64,000 nucleotides of DNA from Schizophyllum amplum (lineage: Eukaryota; Basidiomycota; Agaricomycetes; Agaricales; Schizophyllaceae), in contig VDMD01000002.1 of assembly GCA_007026445.1 (NCBI GenBank), positions 3,410,001 to 3,474,000 of the forward strand, given 5' to 3'. Below the pieces are notes generated by a model, which saw only the letters and a program-made list of their open reading frames with translations, made no database searches and was not told where the DNA came from. Positions within the stretch are counted from its first letter, which is position 1, and each line of letters begins with the position of its first letter. Made by a program: the position numbers and the translations under genes. Positions 1 to 12,113 of this stretch are shown one piece after another.

Positions 1-2251
1 TGGACTCCCAGATGACCGGAGATGGGATCCAGGACGCATATTCTCCAGCAGTGTTCGGCGGATGCGCTTTCGTGACGTGTGCGTCTGCTTTATCGATGGT
101 TACGCTTGGAATCCCAGACGCCTCCATTGTCTCCTCCAAACCGTGTCCCACGGACCGTCCATCCACGGGGAAACGTTCACCGAAGGACGCGTAAGACGAC
201 AAGTGCTGCTGTTGCTGGTGATCCTCGTACTTTTCCCGTCCTGAGTACTCGCGCTGTCCATGCTCTGAGTAGTCGTCCAGAATTTGCTGTGGCGTCTTGT
301 ATACGGGCAGCGCCCCGCTAACCACAGAGCGAGGAGATAGCTGGTCGCATATCATTTCGGAAGACGAGGCAGACCCGAAAGACGTGACCCCCGACGGCGT
401 CAACGTAGAGCAGAAGAACTCGGACATCGTCAACGTAGAGCCTGAGGACGAAATAGTCGACATCGAGCCAGGAGACTGCGTCTCCATCGCTTTCCGCAGT
501 ATCGTATCTTGCATCCTACAGGTCGTAATCTCAGGCGTAGGAATCCGCAGGGATTGTATCCAATCGAGCGCATCTTCCAGCACAACTCGCAGATCGAGAT
601 CGTCTGCAATAATCGGAGAACGGTGACGCTCCTCGGTAGTCGCCACAAAAGAAGCGTGAAGAGGTGGGGAAGCGTGAGGAGCCGGTGACGCGAGAGGAGC
701 AGGAGAAGCGCCAGGAGTAGGAGAAGCGCCAGGAGCAGGAGAAGCGCGAGGAGCCGAGGAGGCGCGAAGAGCCGGGGAGGCGTGAAGAGGCGGGGAAGCG
801 AGAGGAGCCGGCGAAGCGGAAAGAATAGCCGGTTCCGAAGCGGAAACCGTTTCCCCGGTTGTAGAAGAGGCGCAGACCTGGGTATATGCGCCTGAATGAG
901 GAGAAATCGAGCTTTCGGAACGGATGACAGAGGTCTCGAAGTAGGCGTCGGAGTCGGGAGCAGGTTTCTCGGTGTCGGGGGTAGGTTTCTCAGTGTCGGG
1001 GGCACGAGCTTCGGAGAGAGAGGGGTTTTGGGAGGCGCGAGTGGGCGAAGAGGGCTTGCAGAGTGACGAGGTACGATTGAGGGTCGAGGCTCCAGTCGCT
1101 GACATAGAACAGCTCGAAGTGCGCGGGTCCGGAGAAGGAGTACTAGTACGGGCAGAAGGCGGACGAGTACGGGCGGAACTTGGAGGACGAGTACGGGCAG
1201 AACTAGGAGGCCGACTGCGTGTTCCCGGAGACGGAGGGCGAGTGCGAGGTCTCGAGGTAGACGGCGACGGCGTAGACGCGTCGCCAAAGGTATCGAGGAG
1301 ACCACGAGTATCGATGAGGTCGCGGATCGGGACAGCTTGCGGTTGCGCTATGTACGGACGGTCGGCAGATGAGCGCGATGAGGGCCGTGGTTGAGAGAAG
1401 CGAGGAGTGGATGGCGCGGTCTTTGGTGCTGGTGGCAGCCTGCAGTTGAACATCGAGTAGCTGGTGTAATGGTACGCCTGACTATATGAGCGTCATCAAT
1501 CAGCCTTCACTCTAGAGCACGCCCACTCACAGGAAGGTGCGCGTGTGCTCGTCTGGCTGAGTCTGCGGCTGCTCCGCCGAGCTGTAGAAGTTATGGAAGT
1601 GGTGTCGCTGCGTGAGGTAACAAGGCGCGTTGGGGTCGTGAGGCGGGTTGGTAGGCTCCTGCGAGGGCATATATGCGCCTTGCGCTGGATAGGTCGATGG
1701 CGTGTACATGTGGACAAAGGATAGCTTCGGTTTCTTTGCCTGCCTGCCCTCCAACGCGCCATCCTGACGCCGTTTCCGATCCAATTTGCCGCCGCCACCC
1801 TCCTTCTTCTCCAGAAACCGGCGCGTGCATTCGTGCGATGTTCTACATTCGGCTTGATTGGTTTGGTATCAGTTTTCACGTCGGATGCAAAGGCAAGCCG
1901 CGCACCATAGTACTTCCACGGCATATGCGACTGGTCGAACCAGCCCACCGTCCTGTTCTTCGAGCTGAGCGTGCAGAATACCTCCGGGTATTTCGGATGC
2001 AACAATCGCAACCTCGCAGGCGCGTTCAGGCCCGGCCACTTCATCCACGCGTCCCCCAGCTTCGCGTATATCTCGCACGTCTTTGGATCGGTGTCGATAT
2101 AGATGTCGCCGGACGCGCCGATCTCGCGGGGAGGAGGTCCTGGGTTGCGGTATTCGAAGAAGGTGCAGCTGTCTCGATTCGGCAGGGTCAGGCTTCGACG
2201 ACGAGAGGAGGCCATGTATTGCCCGTTGCTTGCAGATGTTCGGGGAGCCAT
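1..2251 (-). CDS. Unnamed basidiomycete family, paralog A (3' end outside window)
   Basis: Function unknown. Three exons read 1906..2251, 1531..1852 and 1439 down to the left edge, with introns of 53 nt (1853..1905) and 91 nt (1440..1530). The first ~115 residues carry a conserved block, GDIYID, then YAKLGDAWMKWPG, then LHPKY, shared with the gene at 4054..7424. The first intron is in the same phase (1) and position in both, so they are true paralogs. A basic stretch (KKEGGGGKLDRKRR) follows, then a long Ser/Pro/Thr-rich tail with repeated SPAP-AS units (about 655-840) and PPSSARTR units (about 1140-1235). The tail stays open to position 1, so the C-terminus is missing. A nuclear role is only a guess from the paralog, which has an AT-hook and zinc finger. 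The conserved N-terminal block matches no family I can name. Confidence 0.8.
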
Positions 2252-2550
2252 GGTATGATGATGGAAGGAGGCAAGGAGGAGGAGGAGGGCGAGAGACTGA
2301 CTTTGCGCGTGTTTACAGTTGCTGATGCAAGTGGTCGCACCGAGTCACGTGTGATACATACACTCGGACCTACAATCTCATTTCGCGACTCGAATATGAC
2401 GGTATCGCCGTATACCATTGCCAGTCATCATGTATAAGTACATATCGTACAAGCGAATGTTTCCACCTGCCATGACATGAGGTTTCCGGATGATAGAAGA
2501 TGGAAAAGTGTAGCAGCACGTAGTGAAGACGCGCAGAAGCAAAATGTTGC

Positions 2551-3580
2551 TCAAGGCCGGTTCTCCTTGCCTGGTACCACCTTCCTGCGCACACCCGTGC
2601 CCGATTTAGCGTTGTAGCGCAAGGTGGGAACCTCTTTGTCCGAGATAGAGGTGGTAGACGGCCTTCCCCGATCCGTACCGCGAGCGGAGCCAACGACCGG
2701 AGCGCGCACAGGCTGGACCAGAGCAGAGCGAGCAGCAGGAGCAGAGCCGACGACAGGAGAAAGCTTCGTGTTGTGCCCAACTGTGTCATCGGAGGTGTCC
2801 ACGGTAGGCGGGCTGACGAAAGGGATCTCATTCGCGTCGTAGGCGCGCGCCGACTCGTTTGCGTCGTGCTTCCGCTGAGCCTCGTTCGTGTCGCAGGTGC
2901 GCGGAGACTTGTGTACGTCGAACATGCGTGGCGGGAGCTGCAGACCAGGGAGGAAGGTGGCCGCGGAGGGAGCGAGAGGCGAGACGCAGGAGTCGACCGA
3001 CACGCTAGACGTAGACATCCGTTTCTCGCTGAGCGAGTCTGAGCGTTCCAGGCAGGCCATCTAGCATGTCATTGTCAGGGGCCGCCGTAGGTATATAAAA
3101 TGACTGCAAACACACCCGACTATCGTCCGTATCCCGCTGCTTTGCCCAGCGCCAGCGCGAGACCTTCGACTTCGCCCCCGGCTTCGCTAGACTCTTGAGC
3201 TTCTTGATCTGCTGGTGTCGCTCCTCGCTGCGCTTGGCAGACCCATAGCACGCGTAGAGCGCGTAGACAGTGACGAGCACAACGGCGAGGAGCACGATAG
3301 CGATGCCGATGTAGGCGAAAGGTCCGAGGCCCTTGAGAGAGTGGGCGGAGTAGTAGTGTGCGTAGGGGGCGTCCGTCGCGCGTGCTGGCTCTGAGCCCGG
3401 AGATTCAGCCACACGAGGCGGGGGCGCGTCGTCGGAGAGATACATCGGGCAGGGAGCAGGAGGCGGAGAGGTGCCTTCGGTACCGGCGCGATCTCGACAT
3501 ACGGGAAAGTCCCACGCTCCACGTGGTCGTTCGTCTTGTGGCTGCCACTCTTTTAACGGACTTTTGAGCAGTATAGACAC
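2551..3580 (-). CDS. Single-pass membrane protein of unknown function
   Basis: I do not recognise a family. Two exons, 3116..3580 and 2551..3060, are joined across a 55-nt intron (3061..3115, GTGTGT donor, CTGAC branch-like site) and give 324 aa. The N-terminal ~90 residues are Pro- and acid-rich. One strong hydrophobic segment (AYIGIAIVLLAVVLVTVYAL, about residues 88-110) is followed by Cys/Tyr and a basic region (KRSEERHQQIKKLKS), so the C-terminal half probably faces the cytosol. There is no signal peptide. The tail is Ser/Thr-rich with short repeats of the type D(A/T)NE (about 2830-2900). It lies between two paralogous genes and shares a 473-bp promoter region with the one to its right. 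Function cannot be inferred. Confidence 0.75.
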
Positions 3581-4053
3581 TAAGTCAGCATATGCATTGC
3601 TGAAAATCGGCCCTGAGGACTCAGGACGTCGGCGGGCTGAGGCGCAGGGTCTGAAGCATAAACTCCGTCACCATGATAAGTACCAGCCCGGACTGATTCT
3701 CATGCTCGGCGATAGACCAGGCCTCTTGACGTCTGATTACCAACTAAAATCCGACCTTCGAGTCCACGAGGAGGAGCAGAGGCTATTCTGACTCGGAGGC
3801 CATCCGTTTGTGACGGGGCCACCCGCAGCACGCAGCTGGCTCGGGACCGCAACGCCTTTCAACATCGAAGGACACGTGTAGGACGCGTTTTCACGTGATG
3901 CGTAAAATTCGTGACCTCCCGTGACCAGTTCCCACGGTTTGAGGCCCAAATCCGACGTTCTTCAACCGCCAGGTGACTTGACCAGAACCATTTTGCTGGC
4001 TGCCCGCTGCAGCCACCGACACCTCGTTATCCTCTCTTCTCCCAGCTCTCGCT
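3581..4053. promoter_or_regulatory. Shared divergent intergenic region with two CACGTG boxes
   Basis: This 473-bp region separates a minus-strand gene (start 3580) from a plus-strand gene (start 4054). It contains two perfect palindromic CACGTG E-boxes at 3873..3878 and 3892..3897, 19 bp apart. CACGTG is the usual core for bHLH factors such as Cbf1/Pho4/SREBP types. No clear TATA box was seen. Use as a bidirectional promoter is inference from gene orientation. Confidence 0.45.
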
Positions 4054-7000
4054 ATGGAGGAGGACGAGCTGATGGCCGAGCCACCCGCCAAGCTCTCCAG
4101 CCAGGAGCCAGACGCCGAGGGCGAGCCCGACGACAGCCTGGTGTCGTACAAGGAATACCGCAGCACCCGGGCGCCCTGGACCGCTCTCGGTGACCTGGGC
4201 GACATATATCTCGACCTCAGACCCATCTCCTACGCGCTCTACGCCAAGTTGGAGAATGGCTGGGTGCAGTGGCCCGGGCTCGAGGACACCAAGCCCGTCA
4301 TGCACCCCGTGCACGAGGGATATCGCCTCGGCGTCAACATGCGCACGAGGTGCTACGGGTGGCTTGAGTGCGAGAGTTACGAAGACGATTATTGGCCCCA
4401 TGGTGCGTGTCGCGTTCCTGTTTCCCTTTCAAGGTGACTAACGATCGGGCGCAGTTGAGTTCGCGCACGACGCAATATTTCATGTCTTGGAACCGCCCGG
4501 CGTCCTGTACGCCCCCAAGTTCATCACCGGAGACAAGCGTCGGAAAGGTCGTAGGACTGCGGGTCCTCCTACCAAGCGACCCAAGCTAGCCCCGGCTGCG
4601 TGGGGACAGACCTCAGACGACTCGGACTCCGAAGACGACTTCTATTGGACCGACGGCGAGGAAGTGGATAAGGAAGGCAACGTCGTCGAAGCTCCACTCT
4701 ACCCTCCTGCCAGTTATGTCGCTCGACCTCGGCGTCCCCCGATCGGCACCACAGTGACAAGCGCGACGACGGATGGCAGAACCATTCCGAACTATGCTTC
4801 CGATACCACACTTGTCCCAACTCCACCTCGTCCGCGTTACCTATCACCTTCACCAGCTAGCCCGTCGCCCGCACCTCCCACTACCAAGGGCAAGAAGGGC
4901 AAGGCGCCAAAGGAACCTAAACCTCGAGGCCGACCGAAAGCCCAACCCGCCAAGAAGAAAGGCGGCAAGAAGGGACCGACAAAGGCGACTGGGAAGGGTA
5001 CTGCAGTCCCTGATACACGACCGCTCGATCCCGGTCCGTCCAGGCAGACGGCGCCGCCTCCAAGCGACGGGAACAGCTCCCGATCGAACACCCCCGATCC
5101 CTCACCCTTCGACGATGGCTCTGGCAGCATTGCCGGCACATCCGAGAGCGGCGAACGTCAAGGCTTCTTCACGCGCGCGGACGTCACCTTCCACCCCATC
5201 CACTCCCGCTTCCCGACGCCGTGCGCGCCTCTGCACGGCCACGAGATACACACCGTCATTCTCATCCATCCCCCCTTCACCAAGTACCCCGGATGTATCT
5301 CGCACGCGCAACCCCTCACGTACACGGAGCTTGTCGAGCACCCCGACTGGGTCCTGGACGCGCAGGACTTCGTTTGGCCCGGGAACCCGAACCCCAACGC
5401 GGTGCACTACCCGGCATCCCTCGAGCCACCGCGGGGCCGCCTCATCAAGGACTCGCGCCTGCGTTGCACGTTCTGCATCCGCTCCTACGCGGGCGTCAAC
5501 GCGAAGAGCATGTGGCGGCGGCACGTCTTCGACTACCACGGCATCGCGATGACGAACAGGCGCGACGGCGGGGGCAGGCCCAGGCAGCATCCGCCAAACC
5601 ACGCACCACGCGATCCGCAAACGGGTCTTCGGCTGGCGACCTCGCAGCAGTCGGGCAGCCCGTTCACCATCACTGTCCCACCGCCATCGCGCACGACCCA
5701 GCTTCCGCCACGGTCCTTGACGGAGACCGCGTCCGCGCCCGTGGCCTCCACGTCGACGCAGACGACTCCTGTGGAAGACTCCGTGCAGCGTCAACCATCA
5801 CCCTCACCGCAGCCGGTAGCTGAGAGCTCCTCCATGGCCATCGCAAGGGACGTCAATGGTCGTCGGTTGGAGCCGGATCCGTGCGTGTTCCAGCTTTCTC
5901 CATGCACGATGATACTAACGTACGTCCAGCCCGTTCCCCCCTGGTCCATCTCCCCCGACCGCTTTTCCAGCCCTGGCGCTATCCCCGGAGATCCAGGCGC
6001 TGCTCATGAGCAAGCTCGGACTGCACCCGAACCTGAGCAGGCCGAGCACCGAGCGCCCGGAAGCGTACAGGCCACGCACGCCGAACCCGCGACCTGCGCC
6101 TGGAGAGACATCGACGTCGACGCTTGCGAGCTTCAACGCCAACGGCGAGATGCAGCGCGTGGCCGAGGAAGCGCTGCAGAACGCCGCCCTTAACTTGCAG
6201 AACTCGAACCTGCGCAACGCACACCTGTTCAGGGCCAGTCTGTCGAATATCAACCCATCGAATGCTACCCCGCCGAGCACTATCCCGCCGAGCGCTACCC
6301 CGCCGAGCGCTACCCCGTTGAGCGCTAACCTGCAAAGCGACAACCTGCAGAGCGCTAACCTGCAGAGCGACAATCTGCAGAGTGCCGACTTGCAGAGCGA
6401 CAACCAGCAGAGTGCCGACTTGCAGAGTACCGACTTACGGAGTGCCGGCTTGCAAAATGCCAGCCTGCCGAGGTTCGACATGCCCAATGCCGTTCCCCGG
6501 GCTACCAGTCCACAGAACGCCGACCTGCAGAATGCTACGTCGCAGGACATCGCTGCGCAGGACACCACCGCGCAGAACACCGCTGCGCAGAACGCCAGCT
6601 CGCAGGACGTCATCATGCGGAATGCTGCTGCGCAGAATGACACCGCGCAGAACGACGCCGCGCAGAACGACGCCGCGCAGGATACCAGCCCGCTCAGCGT
6701 TAGTAGGGCGGAGATCACAACTCCGTTCACCCCTCGCTCTGCTCCTTCGATCGGTCCCTTGCCGTCGTACCTCCCACCAGCGCCCACTCCGAGAGGTCTT
6801 CCGCAGCCCTCGTCCTCTGCGTCACCTCACCAGTATGGCATGCCGTCGTTCGGTAGCGCGATCAACGGCACCGTTGTCGGTACGAACCGCAGCGGGTCCG
6901 CATCCAACCTCAATTACCTCAATCCTGGCAGGTATCCTCTCAGTGGCACCACACCCAGCTTCTCCACCAGCGCAGTCACCTTCACTGGCTTTAGATCCAG

Positions 7001-7424
7001 TACGCCGAGCTTCAGCACCGCTGCTTCCACCTTCGGTGGGCTCTCGTTCACCGGCGGCGCATCCAGCTTCAGCGGGGGTGCTTCTGGTCTCAACGGCGGC
7101 ACGTCCGGTCTCAGCAACGAACCCAACGGTGGCGCATCCGGGTTTAGGAACACCGGGAGCTTCATGTCCAGTATAAACGGCACCTTCACGGGCCTTCCCA
7201 TGGATACGTCCTTCTTGCCGCCCAACTTCCAGGCGCGCTTTACATCAATGCCCCCTCGGTCTCTCACGCAGATGGCTGATCTTAGGGAGGCGAACGCAAA
7301 CGGGGCGTCTCCTAATGGGCACCGCGATCCGAATGACGAGGCATGCCAATGCTTCATCCCAACACAATCCTGTGGGCTCTGTCGTATGCGGCGCTTGTCG
7401 ACGACCGGTGCCTATCGGTCCTGA
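4054..7424 (+). CDS. AT-hook / C2H2-like protein with pentapeptide-register repeats, paralog B
   Basis: Probable nuclear protein of unknown role. Exons 4054..4402, 4455..5880 and 5930..7424 (introns 52 and 49 nt; the second has a TACTAAC branch site) give 1089 aa. In order: the conserved block GDIYLD / YAKLENGWVQWPG (about residues 50-75); an acidic Ser-Asp stretch; an AT-hook KPRGRPK embedded in Lys/Ala/Gly (about 270-285); and a C2H2-like finger, CTFC then RRHVFDYH (about 453-478). A 5-residue-period array of (S/N)(A/D)(N/D)LQ type follows (about 672-852), then a Ser/Gly/Phe-rich tail. It is a paralog of the gene at 1..2251, sharing the block and intron position. The AT-hook and finger suggest DNA or chromatin binding; that is inference. 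No catalytic motif was seen. Confidence 0.85.
6183..6712 (+). repeat. 15-bp-period coding minisatellite (pentapeptide register)
   Basis: Within the preceding gene the DNA repeats in 15-bp steps. At protein level about 35 consecutive five-residue units stay in register. The best conserved centre is SANLQ/SDNLQ/SADLQ (about 6310-6460), flanked by units where Leu is replaced by Pro, Ala or Met. A/S-D/N-L-x-x is the signature of pentapeptide-repeat (quadrilateral beta-helix) proteins. Whether this array folds that way or is merely a drifting minisatellite is unresolved. Confidence 0.75.
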
Positions 7425-8596
7425 GCATCGCGTTCCGCGCCTTGCTCGCCCAAGAGAGTATCTACCTGCACTTGTTCTCCCACTCATGACAATGTACATA
7501 CCATACGCCACCTTGCGCATTGTCGCTCTAGTCTCGCAATCACGATGTTCTTGTTGCATTACCAGTCTTAATTATTCTCGTGCCTGTCATATATGCGCTC
7601 TGTCTGTGTGAATACTGAGGAGGCCTGTATGGGAGCGTCAGTATCTCTCTTGCCCCTGCTCGTACGATGGACGAAAATACTGACGAGACGCCTCCTTGCG
7701 CCTACCGCATAATTCCCACGGTACCATTCCAAGTCTCCCTCTGACTCTGAGTGACTGTCTGACTTGAACTTCGACTTCTCGCTCTAATCCTGTTCACCTA
7801 ATAGCTCAACGTTCGTTCAACACTCAGTGTTCAGCGCTCGTGCATTGTACCTCAGGCTTCTTGCCTCTGATATACCTTATGCGCTGAAGCTGTCAATGCA
7901 CACGCGTATCGCCCGACATTGACAAATGTCGTGCGTGCCGTCTTCAACGGCTCCTCGGCGTTCTCTAAGCCTGGGTCGAGTGTAGAAGTTCGCTTCTGTT
8001 GATTGGTGAGTCGGCCATACGCGTTCATAGCGGAGAGGCACTCATCAAAACGCATCCATGACTCCCAGACCATCTATTGTGCCGCTTTCGGCGCGTTCTG
8101 CATGTGGAGTCCACTTGTCAGGACCATCACCCGGGAGCCTTTCCGTTATCATACATACACAAGTTGATAAACTTCGCCACGCAGCAAAGAAGCCAGGAAG
8201 CAGATCTCTCCGTCAATCTCGATACATACTCGCGACGACCTTAGGGTCGCCGAAGGACCGGCGACTCGCCAGGCTTTGCTGCTTGTCTGTGACCAGGCTG
8301 AGGTAAGCTAGTCATGGTCTTGAGCTTTCCGAAAGACCGTTGACATTGTGCTTATCTTTTGCAAGTGTCTCTTCGCATCGTGCTTTTCCTTATCGGCGCG
8401 CTAGACAATACAGACGCATTGAGACGATCATTCGTTTCCTGTGGCGCTGTATCAAGGCCCATCTCGATGCAAGCGCGCGATTGAGGTCAAAAGCGGGCTC
8501 ATCTCCAGTCGCGAGAGCGTCCTTTTGTCCTCCCGCATTCCTACCTGAACTCGGTCGTCCCTCGTCGCGCTAACGCGCAGGCTTGACGCGCTCGTC
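7425..8596. other. Intergenic, 1.17 kb, no gene recognised
   Basis: This is the 3' flank of the AT-hook gene and 5' flank of the DUF6534 gene. Short open frames here lack codon-level plausibility, splice-consistent extensions or family resemblance. No tRNA, tandem repeat or transposon end was recognised. Confidence 0.6.
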
Positions 8597-10268
8597 ATGG
8601 CGAGCGAGGCGATCCCGCCGGATATCGCGTTCATGTGAGTCTCCTTTTCTTTGCTTGTTCACTCTTCTTCTTGTTCATTGACGCTCACGCGATCGCAGTA
8701 CAGGCCCCACAGTCAGCTTCCCTCTTTGTCGAACGCGAGAGACTTGGCTGAACTTTCACCAGATTCTCGGCGTGTGCTTCAACTGGGCACTCATGGGCGT
8801 GCTTCTTCCTCAGCTGTTCTACTACCAAATGTACTACCCTGGTGATAATCGTCGTCTCAAGGCGCTCGGTGCGTATAATTCAATGTTCGGACCGACACCG
8901 TCGGACTGACGCATCTTCTCTCATTGGCAGTTTATGGACTCGCAATTCTGGAAGCTCTACAAACGTGCATGGTGACCGCAGATGCTTTTCACTGGTATGT
9001 CCGCCGAGTGTCCAAACAATGAATGTTCTGACATGTCCAAACGAAGGTTCGTCTTTGGGTACGGGGACCTCGCCCGACTCGACCACACGTTCCTCAACTC
9101 ATGGGACGTGCCATTGCTGGACGCCATAATCGCTCTAGCAGTACAAGCGTTCTATTGCTGGAGGATTCACGTGCTTCGAAGGGGCGCAATAGTCCTACCG
9201 GGTTTTATCACGCTGGTGAGTCCTTCAAATGTAGCATTACGCAGGATCTGACCGTAATCTGGCTTCAGGTATCGCTAGCGCAATGCGGTGCGGGAATTGC
9301 GGTTGCTGTCCAGGCTCACCAGCTGGGCAAGCTCTCCCTCATCGGGCACAATGTTGTACCCCAAGCGGTCAGGATCGTGATTGTCCATTCACCTTCGAGA
9401 TTTGTAACGATTTGAAGGTCTGGCTATCCGGGAGCGTCCTCGCAGACATCCTGATCACTGCTTCGCTTGCCTGGACGGTGCGTGGGGTAGTTTTGCACAC
9501 CTGAAGGAAGCTGACTGCCTTGTAGCTGCTGCGAACACATCCGCGACCCTCAAGTGGACCGAGTCGCCAGCTCGTCAATCGCGTGGTGGCGCTCACCGTG
9601 GAGACAAATGTTTTGACCGGTATGTGCTGTGTTCTGCTTACCCATTACCATATTGACCTGCCATTTTCAGCGGGTGTGGCTATTGTTGCGCTTGTCGTAT
9701 TCTTGGCTGTTCCGGTGCGTACCCGATCGTCAGTCTGTCGATCCTATACTAAGAAGTTCCCAACAAGGCTCATTCCGCACTCGTCGTTCCACCGTGAGCT
9801 AGCTATCGTTGCTTTTTGATTCGCATCACTGAGATGTTTTCCCTAGCACTGCTGTCATGGGAAAGCTCTACACGAACTGCCTCGTCGCTGTCCTGAATCT
9901 CCGTAGGCGGCGGGACCCACCTTCCGGGCGTGACTCGCCCATCCACATGAGCAGCATCGCCAAAGAAGGCTGGCGCCTCTCGCGCACCGGGTCGGGCGTC
10001 ATCTGCGTGTCCGTCGTGCACGACGTCGAGACACAATGGGAAGAACCGAAGCCTGCGCGAGAGTCAGCATACGATTACCAGCCCATGCCACGTAAACTCG
10101 AACCACTGCGCCCGAAGAGCTGGAAGTACAGTACTCCGAGCGTTCCTGCGAGCTGGGCGGTTCAGGTACGTGCGGCATGATATCCTATCCTCATACCCTG
10201 ACTGACAAGGACTTCCTTTGATTTTCCAGCGGCCTGAGTCGGTGTACGACGCGCGTGATCGACCATGA
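8597..10268 (+). CDS. DUF6534-type multi-pass membrane protein
   Basis: Eleven exons: 8597..8634, 8699..8868, 8931..8994, 9047..9215, 9269..9367, 9418..9477, 9526..9619, 9671..9714, 9768..9793, 9847..10165, 10230..10268. Together they give 373 aa; all introns are 48-64 nt. The layout matches the Agaricomycete family with about seven membrane segments and a C-terminal DUF6534. Seen are an N-terminal GPTVSF start, a TM segment (LGVCFNWALMGVLLPQLFYY), the family-like KALVYGLAILEALQTC, and the DUF6534 core LADILITASLAWTLLRT with VNRVVALTVETNVLTAGV and GKLYTNCLVAVLN. A soluble, charged ~100-residue tail follows. The family is greatly expanded in mushroom-forming fungi and has no established function; it probably sits in the plasma membrane. 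Exon phases agree throughout, so the copy looks intact. Confidence 0.88.
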
Positions 10269-11269
10269 CGGTCAAAGAAGGCAGCTATGCGCCCCTCCTT
10301 CCAATCCCAACCGGACTGTATTTTTATTGTACTCGCCTGTATGTATGCGAAACCCGTGTAGACCATGCTCAGCCTACAAATTCCGAAAGCAATCATTCCT
10401 TGACAGATACGGTGCAACAGAAGTGACAAGAGCCTCCTAGAAGACTGCTGATACCGCACCCACCACTACATTGATCACGACCCGTTTGAACTCGCTGCCT
10501 TGAACATAAACATCCGAGACGAAGACGGCAACGGTATCGCGGACGCATCACGCTTATGCCATGGAACGACCTCACCAGAGTCGGTGGTGTACAGTAGCTT
10601 ACCCATTAGCGAAACAGAAAAAATAATCTGCCAGTTCTCCTGGCGGGATTTATGCTTTCGCTCCCAAAAAGTTGATAGCTGTATTCTAGGTGCTTGAAAG
10701 TACTGTCGTGAATATTTTCAAGCGGAACGAGCGACGGTAGGGACCTTGGTGCGAGGGTCAAGTAGAGGGCGGGTAAAGCCGACATACCCCTCAACGAAAC
10801 ATCCGGGCCGACGTACCGGCGAAGCGGCACTCGATGCGTCGCAGACGCTCCCGTCGTCTCTCTGAACCTCGTATACACATATAGAAACACCTCAGATGCT
10901 GTCTTGGAGCAGCTATAGCACTTAGAAATGCTTTATGTGCGAACGTCATGTCCCTTGCTACCAACATCATCGTGTCCCGCTCTCCTCGCGCCACCGAGCG
11001 GGTCACTGTAGACCAACGGACACCAAACTTCGCAGGTATGTATATCCCAATGGCTTATGCATCTTACCATTTTTTCAGATTTTTTGAGCAAGATCTACGA
11101 GGGCGGCGCGTGTCCGAAGCCCACGTTTCGGTGGGGGGTCATGTTTCGTTGGGGGGTTTGATACTGTATACGCTATTGACAAAGTTATATTCGCGAAGTC
11201 AGCGATGATACACAAGCTTGCTGATCGTCAGAGTACTAGTCGTCCCAGATACTTGACAAACAGCGATTG
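10269..11269. other. Convergent intergenic region, no gene recognised
   Basis: This 1.0-kb stretch lies between the 3' ends of the DUF6534 gene and the GST gene. Only short, unsupported frames exist on either strand. No repeats or RNA genes were seen. Confidence 0.6.
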
Positions 11270-12069
11270 CTACGCATTGTCCTCGTACTGGCGCAAGAAT
11301 TCCATGAACCGCCCCCATCGGCCGCCGTTCAACTTCTTCACTTCCTCCCAGCGCTCCGGATTCGCTATACTAAGCCACTTGAACGTCGAGCCAATCACAA
11401 GATCTCCGTAGGTGACCGTGCTCCCCAGCAGAAACATAGACCCTTCACCACTTTCCTTGATCGTATTCTCCAGCCAGTCGAGCCCCTCCTTCAGCCCCGT
11501 CCACGCCTTCTTTACGGCAACCGTGTCAGAAAACATATCCTCCAATGTCTTCCCCCACATTTTCTCCCTCGTCTCGCGGAAATACGCCGCGCTTGACGGA
11601 TTGAACAGCCCGAAGGCACCCTCGAGCATCGCTGGAAAGCCGGGGCTCACGATGCGGTCCATCAGCGCGTCGACGAAGAGATGCTGCAGGCCGGCGGTGC
11701 CGTATGGTAGGAGTGCGGGGCTGGCGGGGTACGTCTCGTCAAGGTAGCACGCAATCTCGTAGCCGCCCGCGACGTGGCGGCTGGTCTTCGGGTCATGGAT
11801 CGTGGGCACAGTGTACTTGGGGCGGCCGTCGGCCCACGTGCCTGTAGTAGGTGCTCCCGCGACGCTGAGGACTTCAGCGATGTCGCCCAACTCTACCCAG
11901 ACTGTTGAAAACGGCAGCTTCTTGTAGCTGAGCGCGTATCTACGCCATAGACTCAGTCAGAAGTAGGCGCAGAAAAGGTTAGAATAAACACGAACCTGGT
12001 CCGCCATGAGTTTCCGGAGAAGGGGCCAAACCTGGAGGGGATGTCATATAGGATGATCTTGGTGGACAT
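11270..12069 (-). CDS. Glutathione S-transferase, etherase-related (GSTE/UstS-like) type
   Basis: Transfers glutathione to electrophiles; in white- and brown-rot fungi such cytosolic enzymes are linked to detoxifying wood-derived compounds (family knowledge). Two exons, 11996..12069 and 11270..11939 (intron 56 nt), give 247 aa, the usual length. The thioredoxin-fold N-domain starts STKIILYDIPSRFGPFSGNS and continues with the beta3 region YTVPTIHDP and a glutathione-contacting segment near GYEIACYLDETYP. The C-terminal domain is all-helical (about residues 95-247), with conserved YGDLVIGSTFKWL. The N-terminal Ser/Asn-rich turn (GPFSGNSWRTRYAL) is typical of the etherase-related class. The start ATG follows a TATATAAG box 45 bp upstream. 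Substrate is unknown. Confidence 0.85.
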
Positions 12070-12113
12070 TGTGGTGTAGGTCAGCGTAAGACAGCAAGGG
12101 AGCTGCTTCGCCG

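Noticed and set aside
430..1305. Long Leu/Arg-rich minus-strand frame (291 aa)
   Set aside because: It is the wrong frame of the Ser/Pro repeat tail of the gene at 1..2251; the neighbouring frame stays open to the window edge, continues a clean splice path and gives meaningful SPAP-type repeats.
5102..5823. Overlapping antisense and alternative frames in the AT-hook gene
   Set aside because: These are Arg/Ala-rich shadows produced by GC-rich codons; the spliced frame contains the AT-hook and zinc finger.
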